Origin: Paenibacillus polymyxa
Lineage (GTDB): Bacteria > Bacillota > Bacilli > Paenibacillales > Paenibacillaceae
Reading direction: 5' to 3'
Assembly (NCBI RefSeq): GCF_015710975.1
Contig: NZ_CP049783.1
Coordinates: 3,887,501 to 3,951,500, forward strand
DNA: 64,000 bases
The notes beneath the pieces are model-generated. The model made no database searches. It had not been told where the DNA came from and worked only from the letters and a program-made list of their open reading frames with translations. Below, one piece after another: positions 25,480 through 33,810 of this stretch. Position 1 is the first letter of the stretch; each line of letters opens with the position of its first letter. The position numbers and the translations under genes are program-made.

Positions 25480-26580
25480 ATGGCAAACGTTGTAAGGTCC
25501 GTTACTTCACCCAAGAAATTTATTTCTGGACAAAATCTACTCTCGTCGTTAAATGACTACATCAAGGATTATGGCGATAAGGCTTATGTTATTTGCGATG
25601 AGTTTATCCTTGAAAGAGCCCAAAAGGAGGCAGGTGCTTCGATTGAAGCAGCTGGTAACCAGGTGGTCTTTGAGAAATTCCAATATGAATGTACAAAAGA
25701 AGAGATTGATCGTAACCGTGAATTAGTACGCAAACATGGTTCGAACATCATTATAGGGATTGGCGGGGGAAAAACGCTGGATACCGCCAAGGCAACAGCA
25801 TATTATGAAAAGCTGCCTGTTGTTATTTTTCCAACGATTGCTTCTACAGATGCTCCTTGTACCGCGCTTGCGGTTATTTACAAGAAGGATGGCTCTTTTG
25901 ACGAATATTTGTTCCTGCCTACGAATCCAGATGTAGTACTTGCGGATACAGGTATTTTGGCAGCGGCGCCTGCACGTTTCTTTGCAGCAGGAATCGGTGA
26001 TGCACTGGCCACTTATTTTGAAGCTCGTGCCTGCTATCAGGCCAATGGGGACAATCTGGTGCTGAACAAGCCTTCCACTACAGGTCTGGGACTGGCTCGC
26101 CTTTGTTATGATACACTACTGGAAAATGCTGTGAAGGCCAAACGCGCGGTGGATCGTAAAGTGTATACTCGTGCGGTTGAGGATACGATTGAAGCGACTA
26201 TTTATCTGAGTGGTGTCGGAGCAGAATCAGGTGGATTGGCAGCGGCACATGCCATTCATAATGGCATGACGGCTGTTCCTTCGCTTCACAAAGCACAGCA
26301 TGGTGAGAAAGTTACTTTCGGCTTGTTAACTCAGCTGGTGCTGGAAAACGCACCAAAAGAAGAGCTGGAGACCGTGATTAAGCTGGTTAAGGATGTAGGT
26401 CTTCCATTAACGCTTCGTGACCTGGGTGTAGAGGAATTTGTTGAGGCTGAATGGCGCCAGGTGGCTGAAGCTGCTTGTGCAGCAAATGATACGATGATCA
26501 ACATGCCGTTCCCGGTTAGTCCTGATGATGTGTATAATGCAATCATCGCAGCCAATGCGATTGCAGAATCCTATCAATAA
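25480..26580 (+). CDS. gldA: Glycerol dehydrogenase
   Basis: 366 aa, the family length. NAD-binding loop GIGGGKTLDTAKA; zinc ligands are visible as Asp in AAGIGDALATYFEA and two His in AAAHAIHNGM and KAQHGEKV. It oxidises glycerol to dihydroxyacetone with NAD+, or runs in reverse. GAGGAGG lies before the ATG. It stands alone between terminators. Confidence 0.95.
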   Translation: MANVVRSVTSPKKFISGQNLLSSLNDYIKDYGDKAYVICDEFILERAQKEAGASIEAAGNQVVFEKFQYECTKEEIDRNRELVRKHGSNIIIGIGGGKTLDTAKATAYYEKLPVVIFPTIASTDAPCTALAVIYKKDGSFDEYLFLPTNPDVVLADTGILAAAPARFFAAGIGDALATYFEARACYQANGDNLVLNKPSTTGLGLARLCYDTLLENAVKAKRAVDRKVYTRAVEDTIEATIYLSGVGAESGGLAAAHAIHNGMTAVPSLHKAQHGEKVTFGLLTQLVLENAPKEELETVIKLVKDVGLPLTLRDLGVEEFVEAEWRQVAEAACAANDTMINMPFPVSPDDVYNAIIAANAIAESYQ

Positions 26581-26617
26581 TAGTTTTTTTCTAATTCGAA
26601 AAGTGAATTTTACAAAG

Positions 26618-26654
26618 ACGGGTCTGTCATACCACTGACAGGCCCGTTTCGTTT
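26618..26654 (+). terminator. Intrinsic terminator after gldA
   Basis: ACGGG/CCCGT plus CTGTCA/TGACAG stem followed by T-rich sequence. Confidence 0.8.
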
Positions 26655-26769
26655 ATGTGCACTAACGAGTGAAACGAAAGAAGGGACCAGGGACTTATAT
26701 CCTATCTTGTCCTGACCGATATAGATATAACAGGGAAATTAGGTTGGTCACACAGCAGGAGGAGATTTG

Positions 26770-26985
26770 ATGTTGGTACATGGTAAAACACGTAGGGGCA
26801 ACTTGTACATCCATATGTCCAGCGGTTTTCACAAGATTGGGGATTTTCGGGAAGAATATTCCGTAGCACCAGGTGATCGGCTGATGTCTAGATTAACCAA
26901 GCGGATCTACACCATTGTATCCGTACATCTTGGTGAAGAGGCGTATGCCGATCTTGATCTTGAAGAGGTAATCAGAAATAGTTAG
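26770..26985 (+). CDS. Small hypothetical protein (71 aa)
   Basis: An ATG follows CAGGAGGAG by about 5 bases. The sequence is soluble and mixed-charge (GKTRRGNLYIHMSSGFHKIGD; EEYSVAPGDRLMSRLTKRIYTI). No signal peptide or known motif. It is closed by a strong terminator, so it is expressed as its own unit. Function unknown. Confidence 0.6.
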   Translation: MLVHGKTRRGNLYIHMSSGFHKIGDFREEYSVAPGDRLMSRLTKRIYTIVSVHLGEEAYADLDLEEVIRNS

Positions 26986-27007
26986 AGAGTTCATTTGACT
27001 GGGTATG

Positions 27008-27052
27008 AAAAAAGCTTGTATTTCGCTCTAGGAGCAAAGTACAAGCTTTTTT
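27008..27052. terminator. Bidirectional terminator
   Basis: AAAAAAGCTTGTA pairs with TACAAGCTTTTTT. A/T tracts on both sides serve the small gene on the left and the mannanase gene coming from the right. Confidence 0.88.
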
Positions 27053-27055
27053 CTT

Positions 27056-28087
27056 TCAGCGGAGGGACTCATGAAGAAGATCTCGGGTGATAATATTATT
27101 TTGGTTCATAAAATGTCTGATGGCTGCCTGCGAATTGGTTGCCGACAGTTCCTTTCCCCATGTCATGGCATAGGCCCAGGCTGGCTGATTCTGTAGCACC
27201 TTCGCACTTGGCAGAATATCGCTTTCTCCGATTCCCATAGGCTTGCCTTGTGCAAGCTTTAGCAATTCAGTGTAGTAGGAGGATTTGTAATCATTATTAT
27301 AGATATCGGCTGCAAGCACATCTACCCGGTTAATGCCTGGAAAGGACAGATTATAGGGCGTGCTGTATGCGTTCGGGGCATTGGGACTCCAGACCCACAA
27401 TAGGTTATCTAAATGATGGACATGTACGAACCGATCATACATTAGATCCCACAGCTTAGCGTAATTTTGTTTGTTCCCCCACCAAAACCAGTTGCCGTTC
27501 ATTTCATGATAGGGTCTCCATAAAACTGGCACATCCGCATCCCGTAAGGTCTTAAGGGACAGAGCCGCCTCGTCCAAATCAGTGATGAGCTGCTTATATT
27601 GCGGGGTACCCGGCGTGATGTAACGATTAAATTCAGCTTGAGTAATTTTTGCTTGTACGTTTTTCCACGTTTTTGGCTTGCCCGGTAACGCCTGATGAAA
27701 GGTGATAGCTACGATTCCGCCGTCCTGGCTCCATTCAATAGCACTATTCACAACGCGCTGACGTTGCTCTCGTAAAGCAGTACGGGACTGATTAGCCAAC
27801 CCACCAAACTCATAGCCGTGAAGTCCTGCGTATTGTCCGCTGATTTGTTGCAGCTTGTTATTTTGTTCATCCGGTGCCTCTAAATAATCATGCTGTCCAG
27901 AAATTAGCATACCATCCGGTACATTAGTTAAATAGGCAAGTAATTGCCTGGCTTTGGCAGAGGCATGAGCATTAATTGGCGGGGCGGCATCGGCAACAAT
28001 GAACGATTGTTGAGAGCCGCTAAAGAGTAAAACAAGCATTAGCAGTAGCACCCTCTGTAACCAAAAGCGTGTTGAGTGAGATTTCAT
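27056..28087 (-). CDS. GH26 beta-mannanase, secreted
   Basis: 343 aa. Signal peptide to about residue 34 (LLMLVLLFSGSQQSFIVADAA). The GH26 motif WRPYHEMNGNWFWW holds the acid/base Glu, and GIGESD holds the nucleophile Glu. GQHDYLEA near the start is also typical. It hydrolyses beta-1,4-mannan outside the cell. AAAGGAGGAG precedes the ATG. It lies apart from the pectin locus. Confidence 0.92.
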   Translation of the reverse strand: MKSHSTRFWLQRVLLLMLVLLFSGSQQSFIVADAAPPINAHASAKARQLLAYLTNVPDGMLISGQHDYLEAPDEQNNKLQQISGQYAGLHGYEFGGLANQSRTALREQRQRVVNSAIEWSQDGGIVAITFHQALPGKPKTWKNVQAKITQAEFNRYITPGTPQYKQLITDLDEAALSLKTLRDADVPVLWRPYHEMNGNWFWWGNKQNYAKLWDLMYDRFVHVHHLDNLLWVWSPNAPNAYSTPYNLSFPGINRVDVLAADIYNNDYKSSYYTELLKLAQGKPMGIGESDILPSAKVLQNQPAWAYAMTWGKELSATNSQAAIRHFMNQNNIITRDLLHESLR

Positions 28088-28117
28088 GGCGCTCCTCCTT
28101 TGATGCTGGTAATGGGA

Positions 28118-28396
28118 TTAGTGTTTTTCTTTGTGTTTTCTAAGTTGTATGTAGGCGCTAATCATGATCATTATCAGACTAATCATAGTCCACCCATTGA
28201 GTTCCTGCGATTGTATCCAATTGTCCCACACAAGGAAGCCTGATATAAAAACAAGCAAACCCACTATAAGGTACATTTTGGTTTGTGCTGGACGCTTGGT
28301 ACGTTTAGAAACCCAATGTATGATGCCCAAAATGATGGCTGCCTGAAATAAAAATATACCCATTATCATTAAACTAGCTATAAAAATAGGGGACAT
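28118..28396 (-). CDS. Small membrane protein
   Basis: 92 aa with three hydrophobic helices (about 5-27, 42-60, 68-86) and basic loops (WVSKRTKRPAQTK). GGAGGAGG precedes the ATG. It lies 30 bp upstream of the mannanase gene on the same strand and may be co-transcribed. No family recognised. Confidence 0.65.
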   Translation of the reverse strand: MSPIFIASLMIMGIFLFQAAIILGIIHWVSKRTKRPAQTKMYLIVGLLVFISGFLVWDNWIQSQELNGWTMISLIMIMISAYIQLRKHKEKH

Positions 28397-28750
28397 CCGT
28401 ATCCTCCTCCTAGGTCTACAAACAGAATATGCAGGTTGTAACCGCAGATGTGGATTCTTAGATGCAAGTTTTAGGACAGGGTGAGTAACTGTTGTGCTCT
28501 GGTTATGATCTTGAACAAGTTGACTAAATTATACCATAACTACCGTCCTGCAATGAAAGGCGTCTAAATACCCACTCTACCTTGATTCGCCATCATACTT
28601 TATATTCAGTGAAATATCGACATATGGTTTGTACACTACGTACATATGAAGCTCCGTTTGGAAATGGCGGTAAAGTATAAGCATAAATGCAACGCGAAAT
28701 CGACGGAAAAGTTTGGTATGATTAAAGTGGATTGCAAAGGAGGTTTTCAT

Positions 28751-28933
28751 ATGAATGAAGAAAACAGACCATTTTCTAGTCCAGCAGATGCTGAGGGAAC
28801 CAAAGCAAACTTTGATGCCAATCAGCGGAAGCTTCACTCCGAGGGAGCTTCAAGCCTTTGGCGTCAGGTTAGTAATCTGCTTATTCTGGTTGGCGTAATT
28901 GCATTGATTATTATTATAGGCCGATTACTTTAA
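28751..28933 (+). CDS. Small tail-anchored-type membrane protein (60 aa)
   Basis: The ATG at 28751 follows AAAGGAGG by 7 bases, so the longer frame from 28646 is rejected. The N-terminal 35 residues are polar (NEENRPFSSPADAEG), then a helix LLILVGVIALIIIIGRLL ends the protein. The ORF is followed 44 bases later by the YnfA gene. The upstream stretch 28397-28750 holds a TGGTATGAT extended -10 (about 28715) but no other gene. Confidence 0.65.
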   Translation: MNEENRPFSSPADAEGTKANFDANQRKLHSEGASSLWRQVSNLLILVGVIALIIIIGRLL

Positions 28934-28976
28934 TGAGATGACTGAAAAGTCAAAAAGATTAGGGATGTGAAATGGA

Positions 28977-29303
28977 GTGTTAAAGGCAGCTTTACTTTTT
29001 ATTTTGGCTGGCATCGCCGAAATCGGAGGTGGATATTTGATCTGGCAGTGGCTGCGAGAAGGCAAGACATGGTATGTCGGACTTTGCGGCGGAGTGATTT
29101 TAGCTGTCTATGGAGTCATTGCCACCTTCCAGGTTTTCTCCTCCTTTGGGCGTGTATATGCAGCATACGGAGGTGTCTTTATTGTTCTTTCCATTGCATG
29201 GGGCTGGTGGATTGATAAAAAGACACCTGACTTGTACGATTTCATTGGTGGATTGATTTGTTTAGTAGGCATAGCTGTAATTCTGTTGCCGCGCTCAGGT
29301 TGA
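28977..29303 (+). CDS. ynfA: YnfA/UPF0060 family membrane protein
   Basis: 108 aa with four helices; family signature [20 protein letters not shown] and [15 protein letters not shown]. Small multidrug-resistance-like fold; the physiological role is unclear. The start is GTG with AGGGA about 11 bases upstream. Confidence 0.88.
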   Translation: MLKAALLFILAGIAEIGGGYLIWQWLREGKTWYVGLCGGVILAVYGVIATFQVFSSFGRVYAAYGGVFIVLSIAWGWWIDKKTPDLYDFIGGLICLVGIAVILLPRSG

Positions 29304-29398
29304 TAGGACAAAAACCCCTTTTTTATTTTTGAAAACATGACTATAGGTCTACAAAAATAAGCTTCATATTCCGAAATAGAACTTAAGGAGGGGGTTCT

Positions 29399-29551
29399 AT
29401 GAACTGGAATCAAATGAAGCTTAGATTGAAATTTGGCAGTGCTATGCCGAAGAGTGAAGGTAATTTCTCTTTTGGTCTCTTGTGTGGACTCTTCATCAGC
29501 ATTGTGCTGTGGATCTCAATTATTGGTTGGATCATGCTTATCTTCAAGTGA
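29399..29551 (+). CDS. Small single-helix membrane protein (50 aa)
   Basis: ATG after AAGGAGGGGG; 50 codons. A basic N-terminus (MNWNQMKLRLKFGSAMPKSE) is followed by a long hydrophobic segment ending WIMLIFK. No family recognised. The RBS is strong. Confidence 0.6.
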   Translation: MNWNQMKLRLKFGSAMPKSEGNFSFGLLCGLFISIVLWISIIGWIMLIFK

Positions 29552-29586
29552 TGCTTAACAAAAACCTGTGACTTATCATTCATGCT

Positions 29587-29778
29587 TTATTTTGTAAAAT
29601 CATTACGTAGTTTGTCTATTCCACGGCCTACGGCTTCATCAATCATATCGGTAGCTGCAGGTGAATCGGCACCAGGGTCAGGAATCCGATCAAATCCTGG
29701 TTCACGCTTATCCAGAGATTGTTTATATTCGATTTGATCGTCAGTAAGACTCTTTTTTTCGGAATTATGTTTTTTCAT
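29587..29778 (-). CDS. Small acidic hypothetical protein (63 aa)
   Basis: 63 aa, hydrophilic: KKHNSEKKSLTDDQIEYKQ, then DRIPDPGADSPAATDMIDEAV. GAAGGAG lies upstream of the ATG, but about 13 bases away. Probably cytoplasmic; function unknown. Confidence 0.55.
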   Translation of the reverse strand: MKKHNSEKKSLTDDQIEYKQSLDKREPGFDRIPDPGADSPAATDMIDEAVGRGIDKLRNDFTK

Positions 29779-29903
29779 AGCACATTACACGCTCCTTCTT
29801 AGGCATGGTCAGTTCTACACTTTACATAAACGCTTATGCTCCATATTAAACGCTTATAAAATAAACCGGGAAGGATAAATCCCGCCCGGTACTTTCCAAA
29901 CAA

Positions 29904-30062
29904 CTAGCGATGCTCAATCAAATCAATCGCTCCCAGAACAACATGAGCCAGTCCGAAACCGAGAATGCCTGTAGCTGCAAGTTTGTACTTACTGCTCAGC
30001 AACACAGCGCCTGAAGCCGATACTACCGTCCCAAGAACAGCTGGAATCATACCTTCACGCAT
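29904..30062 (-). CDS. Small glycine/alanine-rich membrane protein (52 aa)
   Basis: The ATG at 30062 has AGAAGGGG upstream; the frame runs on to 30113 without a site. Sequence MREGMIPAVLGTVVSASGAV then LAATGILGFGLAHVVLGAIDL suggests two short helices. Unknown family; this type is common in spore-former genomes. Confidence 0.6.
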   Translation of the reverse strand: MREGMIPAVLGTVVSASGAVLLSSKYKLAATGILGFGLAHVVLGAIDLIEHR

Positions 30063-30165
30063 TCGTAACACCCCTTCTGGTGGTTTGGAAAGACGTTTAT
30101 TAGTGTAGTTCAAATGTGCACAAGTTATACAAAAAGAGAAAATTTATATTTTTTTTAAAAACCCC

Positions 30166-30194
30166 TTTACATTTTGATGAAATTATCGTATTAT
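30166..30194 (+). promoter_or_regulatory. Probable sigma-A promoter for tRNA-Leu
   Basis: TTTACA and TATTAT with a 17-bp spacer. The tRNA begins about 115 bp further on, so a leader would be removed; a closer promoter cannot be excluded. Confidence 0.5.
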
Positions 30195-30310
30195 AAGTTG
30201 GTGCCCAGATGAACGACATTTACATAACGAGAACACTTCTTAGTAAGTAAGCTTCTCAGATACTTGTAAGACAAGAACAAGTAAGTGTAAAATAGCGTTC
30301 CTAAATGCTT

Positions 30311-30396
30311 GCCGGGGTGGCGGAATTGGCAGACGCACAGGACTTAAAATCCTGCGGTAGGTGACTACCGTACCGGTTCGATCCCGGTCCTCGGCA
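30311..30396 (+). tRNA. tRNA-Leu (anticodon TAA)
   Basis: A class II tRNA of 86 nt with a long variable arm (GGTAGGTGACTACC). Acceptor GCCGGGG pairs with CCTCGGC (one G-U), and the anticodon loop ACTTAAAAT gives TAA. No CCA encoded. Confidence 0.95.
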
Positions 30397-30412
30397 TCCT
30401 AGTTTATTGCAT

Positions 30413-30447
30413 GAAGCCCTTGATAATCAGGGGCTTTTTGCTTTTTT
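30413..30447 (+). terminator. Intrinsic terminator of tRNA-Leu
   Basis: AAGCCCCT-type stem (AAGCCCTTGA/TCAGGGGCTT) with two T-runs. Confidence 0.85.
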
Positions 30448-30490
30448 TAGGGGTTGAGATCTAAAACCCATATCATAAGGGGCGAGTGCC

Positions 30491-30520
30491 ATTTTCACTT
30501 TTGGGGACGGATTGGGGACA
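30491..30520 (+). repeat. Left copy of a short composite direct repeat flanking the MerR-barstar cassette
   Basis: ATTTTCACTTTT followed by GACGGATTGGGGACA, 3 bases apart. Both blocks recur in order at 32924-32964. The stretch 30448-30790 has no supported gene. Confidence 0.5.
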
Positions 30521-30790
30521 AATTTTTGGATTTACGCATAGCTTTGACATGAGTGGATACTTCCTCTATATGCATATCTGCATACCTCATAGGCTTCATT
30601 TTTTATGGAAAGGTAAAGTCTTCAGACTGAGTCGCTCTTGATTAACGCATCAATAACTTTGGTTGCTTCTTCCTCAAAATAGTTTTTCTGTTCTCTTTAC
30701 GCCTTTCTTATCCTCGTTACTAATATCCGCTAGAGGATTATTTTTCGTAGCCTGATGAAGGAGAGATTGAGGTAAAGTAGGAGCCTACCC

Positions 30791-31609
30791 TTATTCTAAT
30801 ATGACTTCCATCATAATTTTGGTAATATAATCTTTTTCCCGGTATTTTACCACGGCATCATATATATATTCTTCATAAACATAATCTCCTAAAGATAAGT
30901 TTAGTCGATCCATTTCCGAAAAAAGTCGATCATAGGTTTCATGAATGCTCTTTTCTTCACCAATATGGTAGCCCGTTAGAAAATATCCTTTCTTAGTTTT
31001 CAAATAAGGATAGTCCTCCCGAGGATTAGGTTGCTTTATGTACAGATAACTGTAGTTCGTATATTCACCCTTCAATACTTGCTCTTTTTTTGTAATACCC
31101 CCAATAGGATATCCTGTATCGAGAAATGATACATATAATTCGTCAACAAATTCTGAAACCACTCTCACAAAATCTTCTTCCGAAATATTTTTTATATTTT
31201 TACTAAGATAAAGTGTTGCTTCTGCGTGTTCTTCAAGAGAAATCTGATGAAAATCTAACCGCAATGCCTCTTCCATGAGTTCTATTTTTGCGTCAATGAT
31301 CCTTTCCGTCATTTCAATTTCTTTTCTTTTTTTAACAATGTTCTCTTTCTGTTGGTGCATTAAAGATAAAAAGCTGGCAGGTGATTTGTGTTTCATATAC
31401 TGCTGGATTTCTTTGAGTGACATTCCAAGATCTTTTAACAATTCAATCACGTTGAACCATTCTAATTGACGAATAGAATAAAAACGATATCCTTTATCGT
31501 TTTTGTAAATCGGAGAAAAAAGGCCAATTTGATCGTAATAGAGTAATGTCTGCTTATTAACTTTACATAGATCGGAAAATTCCCTCGGAGTAAAGTACTT
31601 TTCATTCAT
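30791..31609 (-). CDS. MerR-family regulator (BltR/BmrR type)
   Basis: 272 aa. N-terminal MerR helix-turn-helix (FTPREFSDLCKVNKQTLLYYD, then GYRFYSIRQLEWFNVIELLKD). A coiled dimer helix runs to about 120, and a C-terminal GyrI-like ligand domain of BmrR type runs to the end. Divergent from the acetyltransferase at 31694; the promoter between them has the 19-bp spacer typical of MerR control. It probably activates that gene on binding a cationic ligand or polyamine (inference from B. subtilis Blt). Confidence 0.9.
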   Translation of the reverse strand: MNEKYFTPREFSDLCKVNKQTLLYYDQIGLFSPIYKNDKGYRFYSIRQLEWFNVIELLKDLGMSLKEIQQYMKHKSPASFLSLMHQQKENIVKKRKEIEMTERIIDAKIELMEEALRLDFHQISLEEHAEATLYLSKNIKNISEEDFVRVVSEFVDELYVSFLDTGYPIGGITKKEQVLKGEYTNYSYLYIKQPNPREDYPYLKTKKGYFLTGYHIGEEKSIHETYDRLFSEMDRLNLSLGDYVYEEYIYDAVVKYREKDYITKIMMEVILE

Positions 31610-31624
31610 TTTTGAGTGCCTCCC

Positions 31625-31655
31625 TTGACTGTATAGTTACTATATACCATATGAT
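31625..31655 (+). promoter_or_regulatory. MerR-type promoter with 19-bp spacer
   Basis: TTGACT and TATGAT are separated by exactly 19 bp. The spacer holds the perfect dyad TATAGT-T-ACTATA. The over-long spacer is the hallmark of promoters that MerR proteins activate by twisting DNA. It faces the gene at 31694. Confidence 0.85.
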
Positions 31656-31693
31656 CGTTTTGTAAACAAACTAAATGGAAAGGTTTTGTTATT

Positions 31694-32131
31694 ATGTTTA
31701 GCGAAATTCGGGTTGTAACGAGCTCGAATGAAAAAGAAGTACTTTCCTTAAGCATAGCTAAGGATCAGCGACAGTTTGTAGAATCCATCTCACAGTGTTT
31801 ACAAGAGGCTAGGGAGGATACTCGTTTTGTACCAGTAGGTCTGTATAAAAATGCTATACCAGTGGGTTTTGCTATGTACGGTAAATTTGAAGACGAAGTC
31901 TGGTTCGATCGGTTTCTAATAGATGAGCGATTTCAGGGAATGGGCTTGGGCAAATATTTTATGGAAAAGCTTATTTCATTTTTAGAAAATGAGTACCCTG
32001 GCCACCATATTTATTTAAGTGTTTATGAAAATAATATCCATGCAATTCAATTATATAAACAATTTGGATTTACTTTCACAGGTGACTATTATACACCAAA
32101 AGAAAAAATAATGAATAAAAGAAATCAATGA
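31694..32131 (+). CDS. bltD: BltD-like spermine/spermidine N-acetyltransferase
   Basis: 145 aa GNAT. The whole length resembles B. subtilis BltD from memory: CLQEAREDTRFVPVGLYKN, GFAMYGKF, WFDRFLIDERFQGMGLGK (acetyl-CoA loop) and YLSVYENNIHAIQLYKQFGF. BltD acetylates polyamines to lower their level or toxicity. Here the transporter Blt is absent, but the BltR-like regulator is next door. About 38 bases from the promoter -10 to the start codon. Confidence 0.85.
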   Translation: MFSEIRVVTSSNEKEVLSLSIAKDQRQFVESISQCLQEAREDTRFVPVGLYKNAIPVGFAMYGKFEDEVWFDRFLIDERFQGMGLGKYFMEKLISFLENEYPGHHIYLSVYENNIHAIQLYKQFGFTFTGDYYTPKEKIMNKRNQ

Positions 32132-32182
32132 GATTGATAAGTTTTGAACATAGGATGTAACTATCAAAGGAGATTAAATGTA

Positions 32183-32623
32183 ATGAATGTTAAAAAATAT
32201 TTAGGTGTCTTGCTTTTTATTTTAGTGACCATCCTGTTTACAGGCTGTTCGCTCCAAACGGTCTCATTAAAGGACTCGACACACAGCAGTTCTGTTTTAA
32301 CGCAATTTGATGAAGTCGCTAAATATATTTCGGAGCATAATGATCTTCCCGGGAATTATATAACCAAGAAAGAGGCCAGAAAATTAGGCTGGGAGCCTAG
32401 TGAAGGAAATTTGGAAAAAGTAGCCCCAGGCAAAAGCATAGGCGGTGATGTATTTCGAAATCGAGAAGGCTTGTTGCCTGAGAAAAAAGGGAGAATTTGG
32501 TACGAAGCAGACATTAATTACTCAGGCGGAACTAGGGGGAGCGATCGAATTCTCTACTCCAATGATGGCTTAATCTATAAAACAACTGATCATTACCGTA
32601 CGTTTGAGCAACTAAAAGAATGA
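32183..32623 (+). CDS. Barnase-type extracellular ribonuclease
   Basis: 146 aa. The mature part is a close match to barnase: NYITKKEARKLGW (Lys of the active site), KSIGGDVFRNREG, YEADINY (general base Glu), GSDRILYS (Arg) and KTTDHYRTFEQL (general acid His). It cleaves RNA after purines, especially G. The leader LLFILVTILFTGCSLQ ends in a lipobox-like LFTGC, so it might be lipid-anchored rather than free. The ATG at 32183 follows AAAGGAG. The barstar gene starts 11 bp after it. Confidence 0.93.
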   Translation: MNVKKYLGVLLFILVTILFTGCSLQTVSLKDSTHSSSVLTQFDEVAKYISEHNDLPGNYITKKEARKLGWEPSEGNLEKVAPGKSIGGDVFRNREGLLPEKKGRIWYEADINYSGGTRGSDRILYSNDGLIYKTTDHYRTFEQLKE

Positions 32624-32633
32624 AGGAGGCTTT

Positions 32634-32909
32634 ATGATGGTTGTAATTATAAATGGAAATAACATTCATGGAAAAGAAGAATTACATGACACACTTCAAG
32701 CCCAGCTTGGATTAGACCAAACTTACGGTCGAAATTTGGATGCATTATGGGATTGCTTAACTGGCTCCATCCCGATGCCACTTACAATTCAATGGCTTGA
32801 TTTTCACGCAAGCAGGAAATCCCTTGGAGAATACGCCGATCGTTTGTTGGATTTAATGCGTGAAGCCGAAGAAGAGGTGGAGAATTTTACTTTTGACGTG
32901 AAAGTATAA
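32634..32909 (+). CDS. Barstar-type ribonuclease inhibitor
   Basis: 91 aa. The barstar motif YGRNLDALWDCLTG includes the two Asp residues that plug the barnase site. It protects the cell from the adjacent ribonuclease by binding any enzyme that stays inside. AAGGAGG lies just before the tandem ATGs (32634 and 32637; either may be used). Confidence 0.93.
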   Translation: MMVVIINGNNIHGKEELHDTLQAQLGLDQTYGRNLDALWDCLTGSIPMPLTIQWLDFHASRKSLGEYADRLLDLMREAEEEVENFTFDVKV

Positions 32910-32923
32910 TTATCTTTTTAAGA

Positions 32924-32964
32924 TTTTCACTTTTAGTTAGGAGAACAAAGACGAATTGGGGACA
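32924..32964 (+). repeat. Right copy of the composite direct repeat
   Basis: ATTTTCACTTTT, 14 bases of spacer, then GACGAATTGGGGACA. Compare 30491-30520; between the blocks only one base differs. It lies just after barstar. Confidence 0.5.
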
Positions 32965-33131
32965 GACTCTGGTATTTTATATAGATTACAGTATCTGCAG
33001 GTACACAGGACCAACGAAGCGCCTCACCGTTAATATGCGGAAGAGGCGCTTTAATTTTGGAAAAATTACATGCTATAAAATTCAGTTTAGTTTTGTGTTT
33101 TGTAATGATAATTCTGCTACCAAATGATTTA

Positions 33132-33692
33132 TTATCTTAATCTGGATATAGATACATCATCCAAAAGAATGGTTGCAAAAGTATCCTGTGCTGTAACGCG
33201 GAACACTAAATCTCTAGAGACTGTCCCCGAATTCCCTGAGATTGAGAAGGTACGGGAGACTCTCTCATATTGTGATGAAGGTAGCGAGTTAAGCTGGATC
33301 GTGTAGGTTTGCTCTCCTAAACTAATTTGAAGCCGACCACCGAAAGGACTGATCAAATTACGTACCCAGAAGGTCACACGGTATCTTCTTCCTCTTCTCA
33401 GATCGGAAATCGTTTGTCTAAGCGAGACGCTGTGCCCCGGGTTAGCTGAGATTCTGACGGCTTGATTGCCACTGTGCGGGTTGGTTCTGGTAATAAAGAT
33501 TTGACCTGTCACGTTGCTGACGTTTGCAATCCAAGGTGTCAAATCCTGATCTTCAAAGCCGCCGTTTCTAACAACAGCCTGAGTAGGCAATATTCTTTTC
33601 TTCTTCAATGCGTGAGGTTGAGATTGTATAGGGGATCTATTCATCCCTCTACGGACAGTAGCTGTACTTTTTCCAGTTTTTTTAGGTTTCAT
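33132..33692 (-). CDS. Protein with a carbohydrate-binding-like (NTTRR-F1-type) domain
   Basis: 186 aa from an ATG at 33692 (AAAGAGAG upstream; TTG at 33701 is too close to the site). The N-terminal 40 residues are very basic (KPKKTGKSTATVRRGMNRS). Residues about 43-186 form a jelly-roll like CBM or NTTRR-F1 domains (VRNGGFEDQDLTPW, HSGNQAVRIS, TILLDDVSISRLR). No signal peptide is visible. Homologous domains occur in exosporium and collagen-like proteins of Paenibacillus; role unknown. Confidence 0.7.
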   Translation of the reverse strand: MKPKKTGKSTATVRRGMNRSPIQSQPHALKKKRILPTQAVVRNGGFEDQDLTPWIANVSNVTGQIFITRTNPHSGNQAVRISANPGHSVSLRQTISDLRRGRRYRVTFWVRNLISPFGGRLQISLGEQTYTIQLNSLPSSQYERVSRTFSISGNSGTVSRDLVFRVTAQDTFATILLDDVSISRLR

Positions 33693-33780
33693 CTCAGCCA
33701 ACTCTCTTTCAGTAAAAAATGTATTTTGTATTAGTAGTTTATGAAAGTGTGAATAATAGTGTTCATATTAAGAGAAACCA

Positions 33781-33810
33781 AAAATACCGCCGTATGGCGG
33801 TATTTTTTTT
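33781..33810. terminator. Strong intrinsic terminator at the left edge of the PKS region
   Basis: A perfect AAAATACCGCC/GGCGGTATTTT hairpin with a GTAT loop and eight Ts. It separates the minus-strand gene from the PKS cluster. Confidence 0.8.

Noticed and set aside
30397..30790. tRNA-Leu attachment-site duplication
   Set aside because: I found no copy of the tRNA 3' end downstream and no integrase; only the unrelated short repeats were seen.
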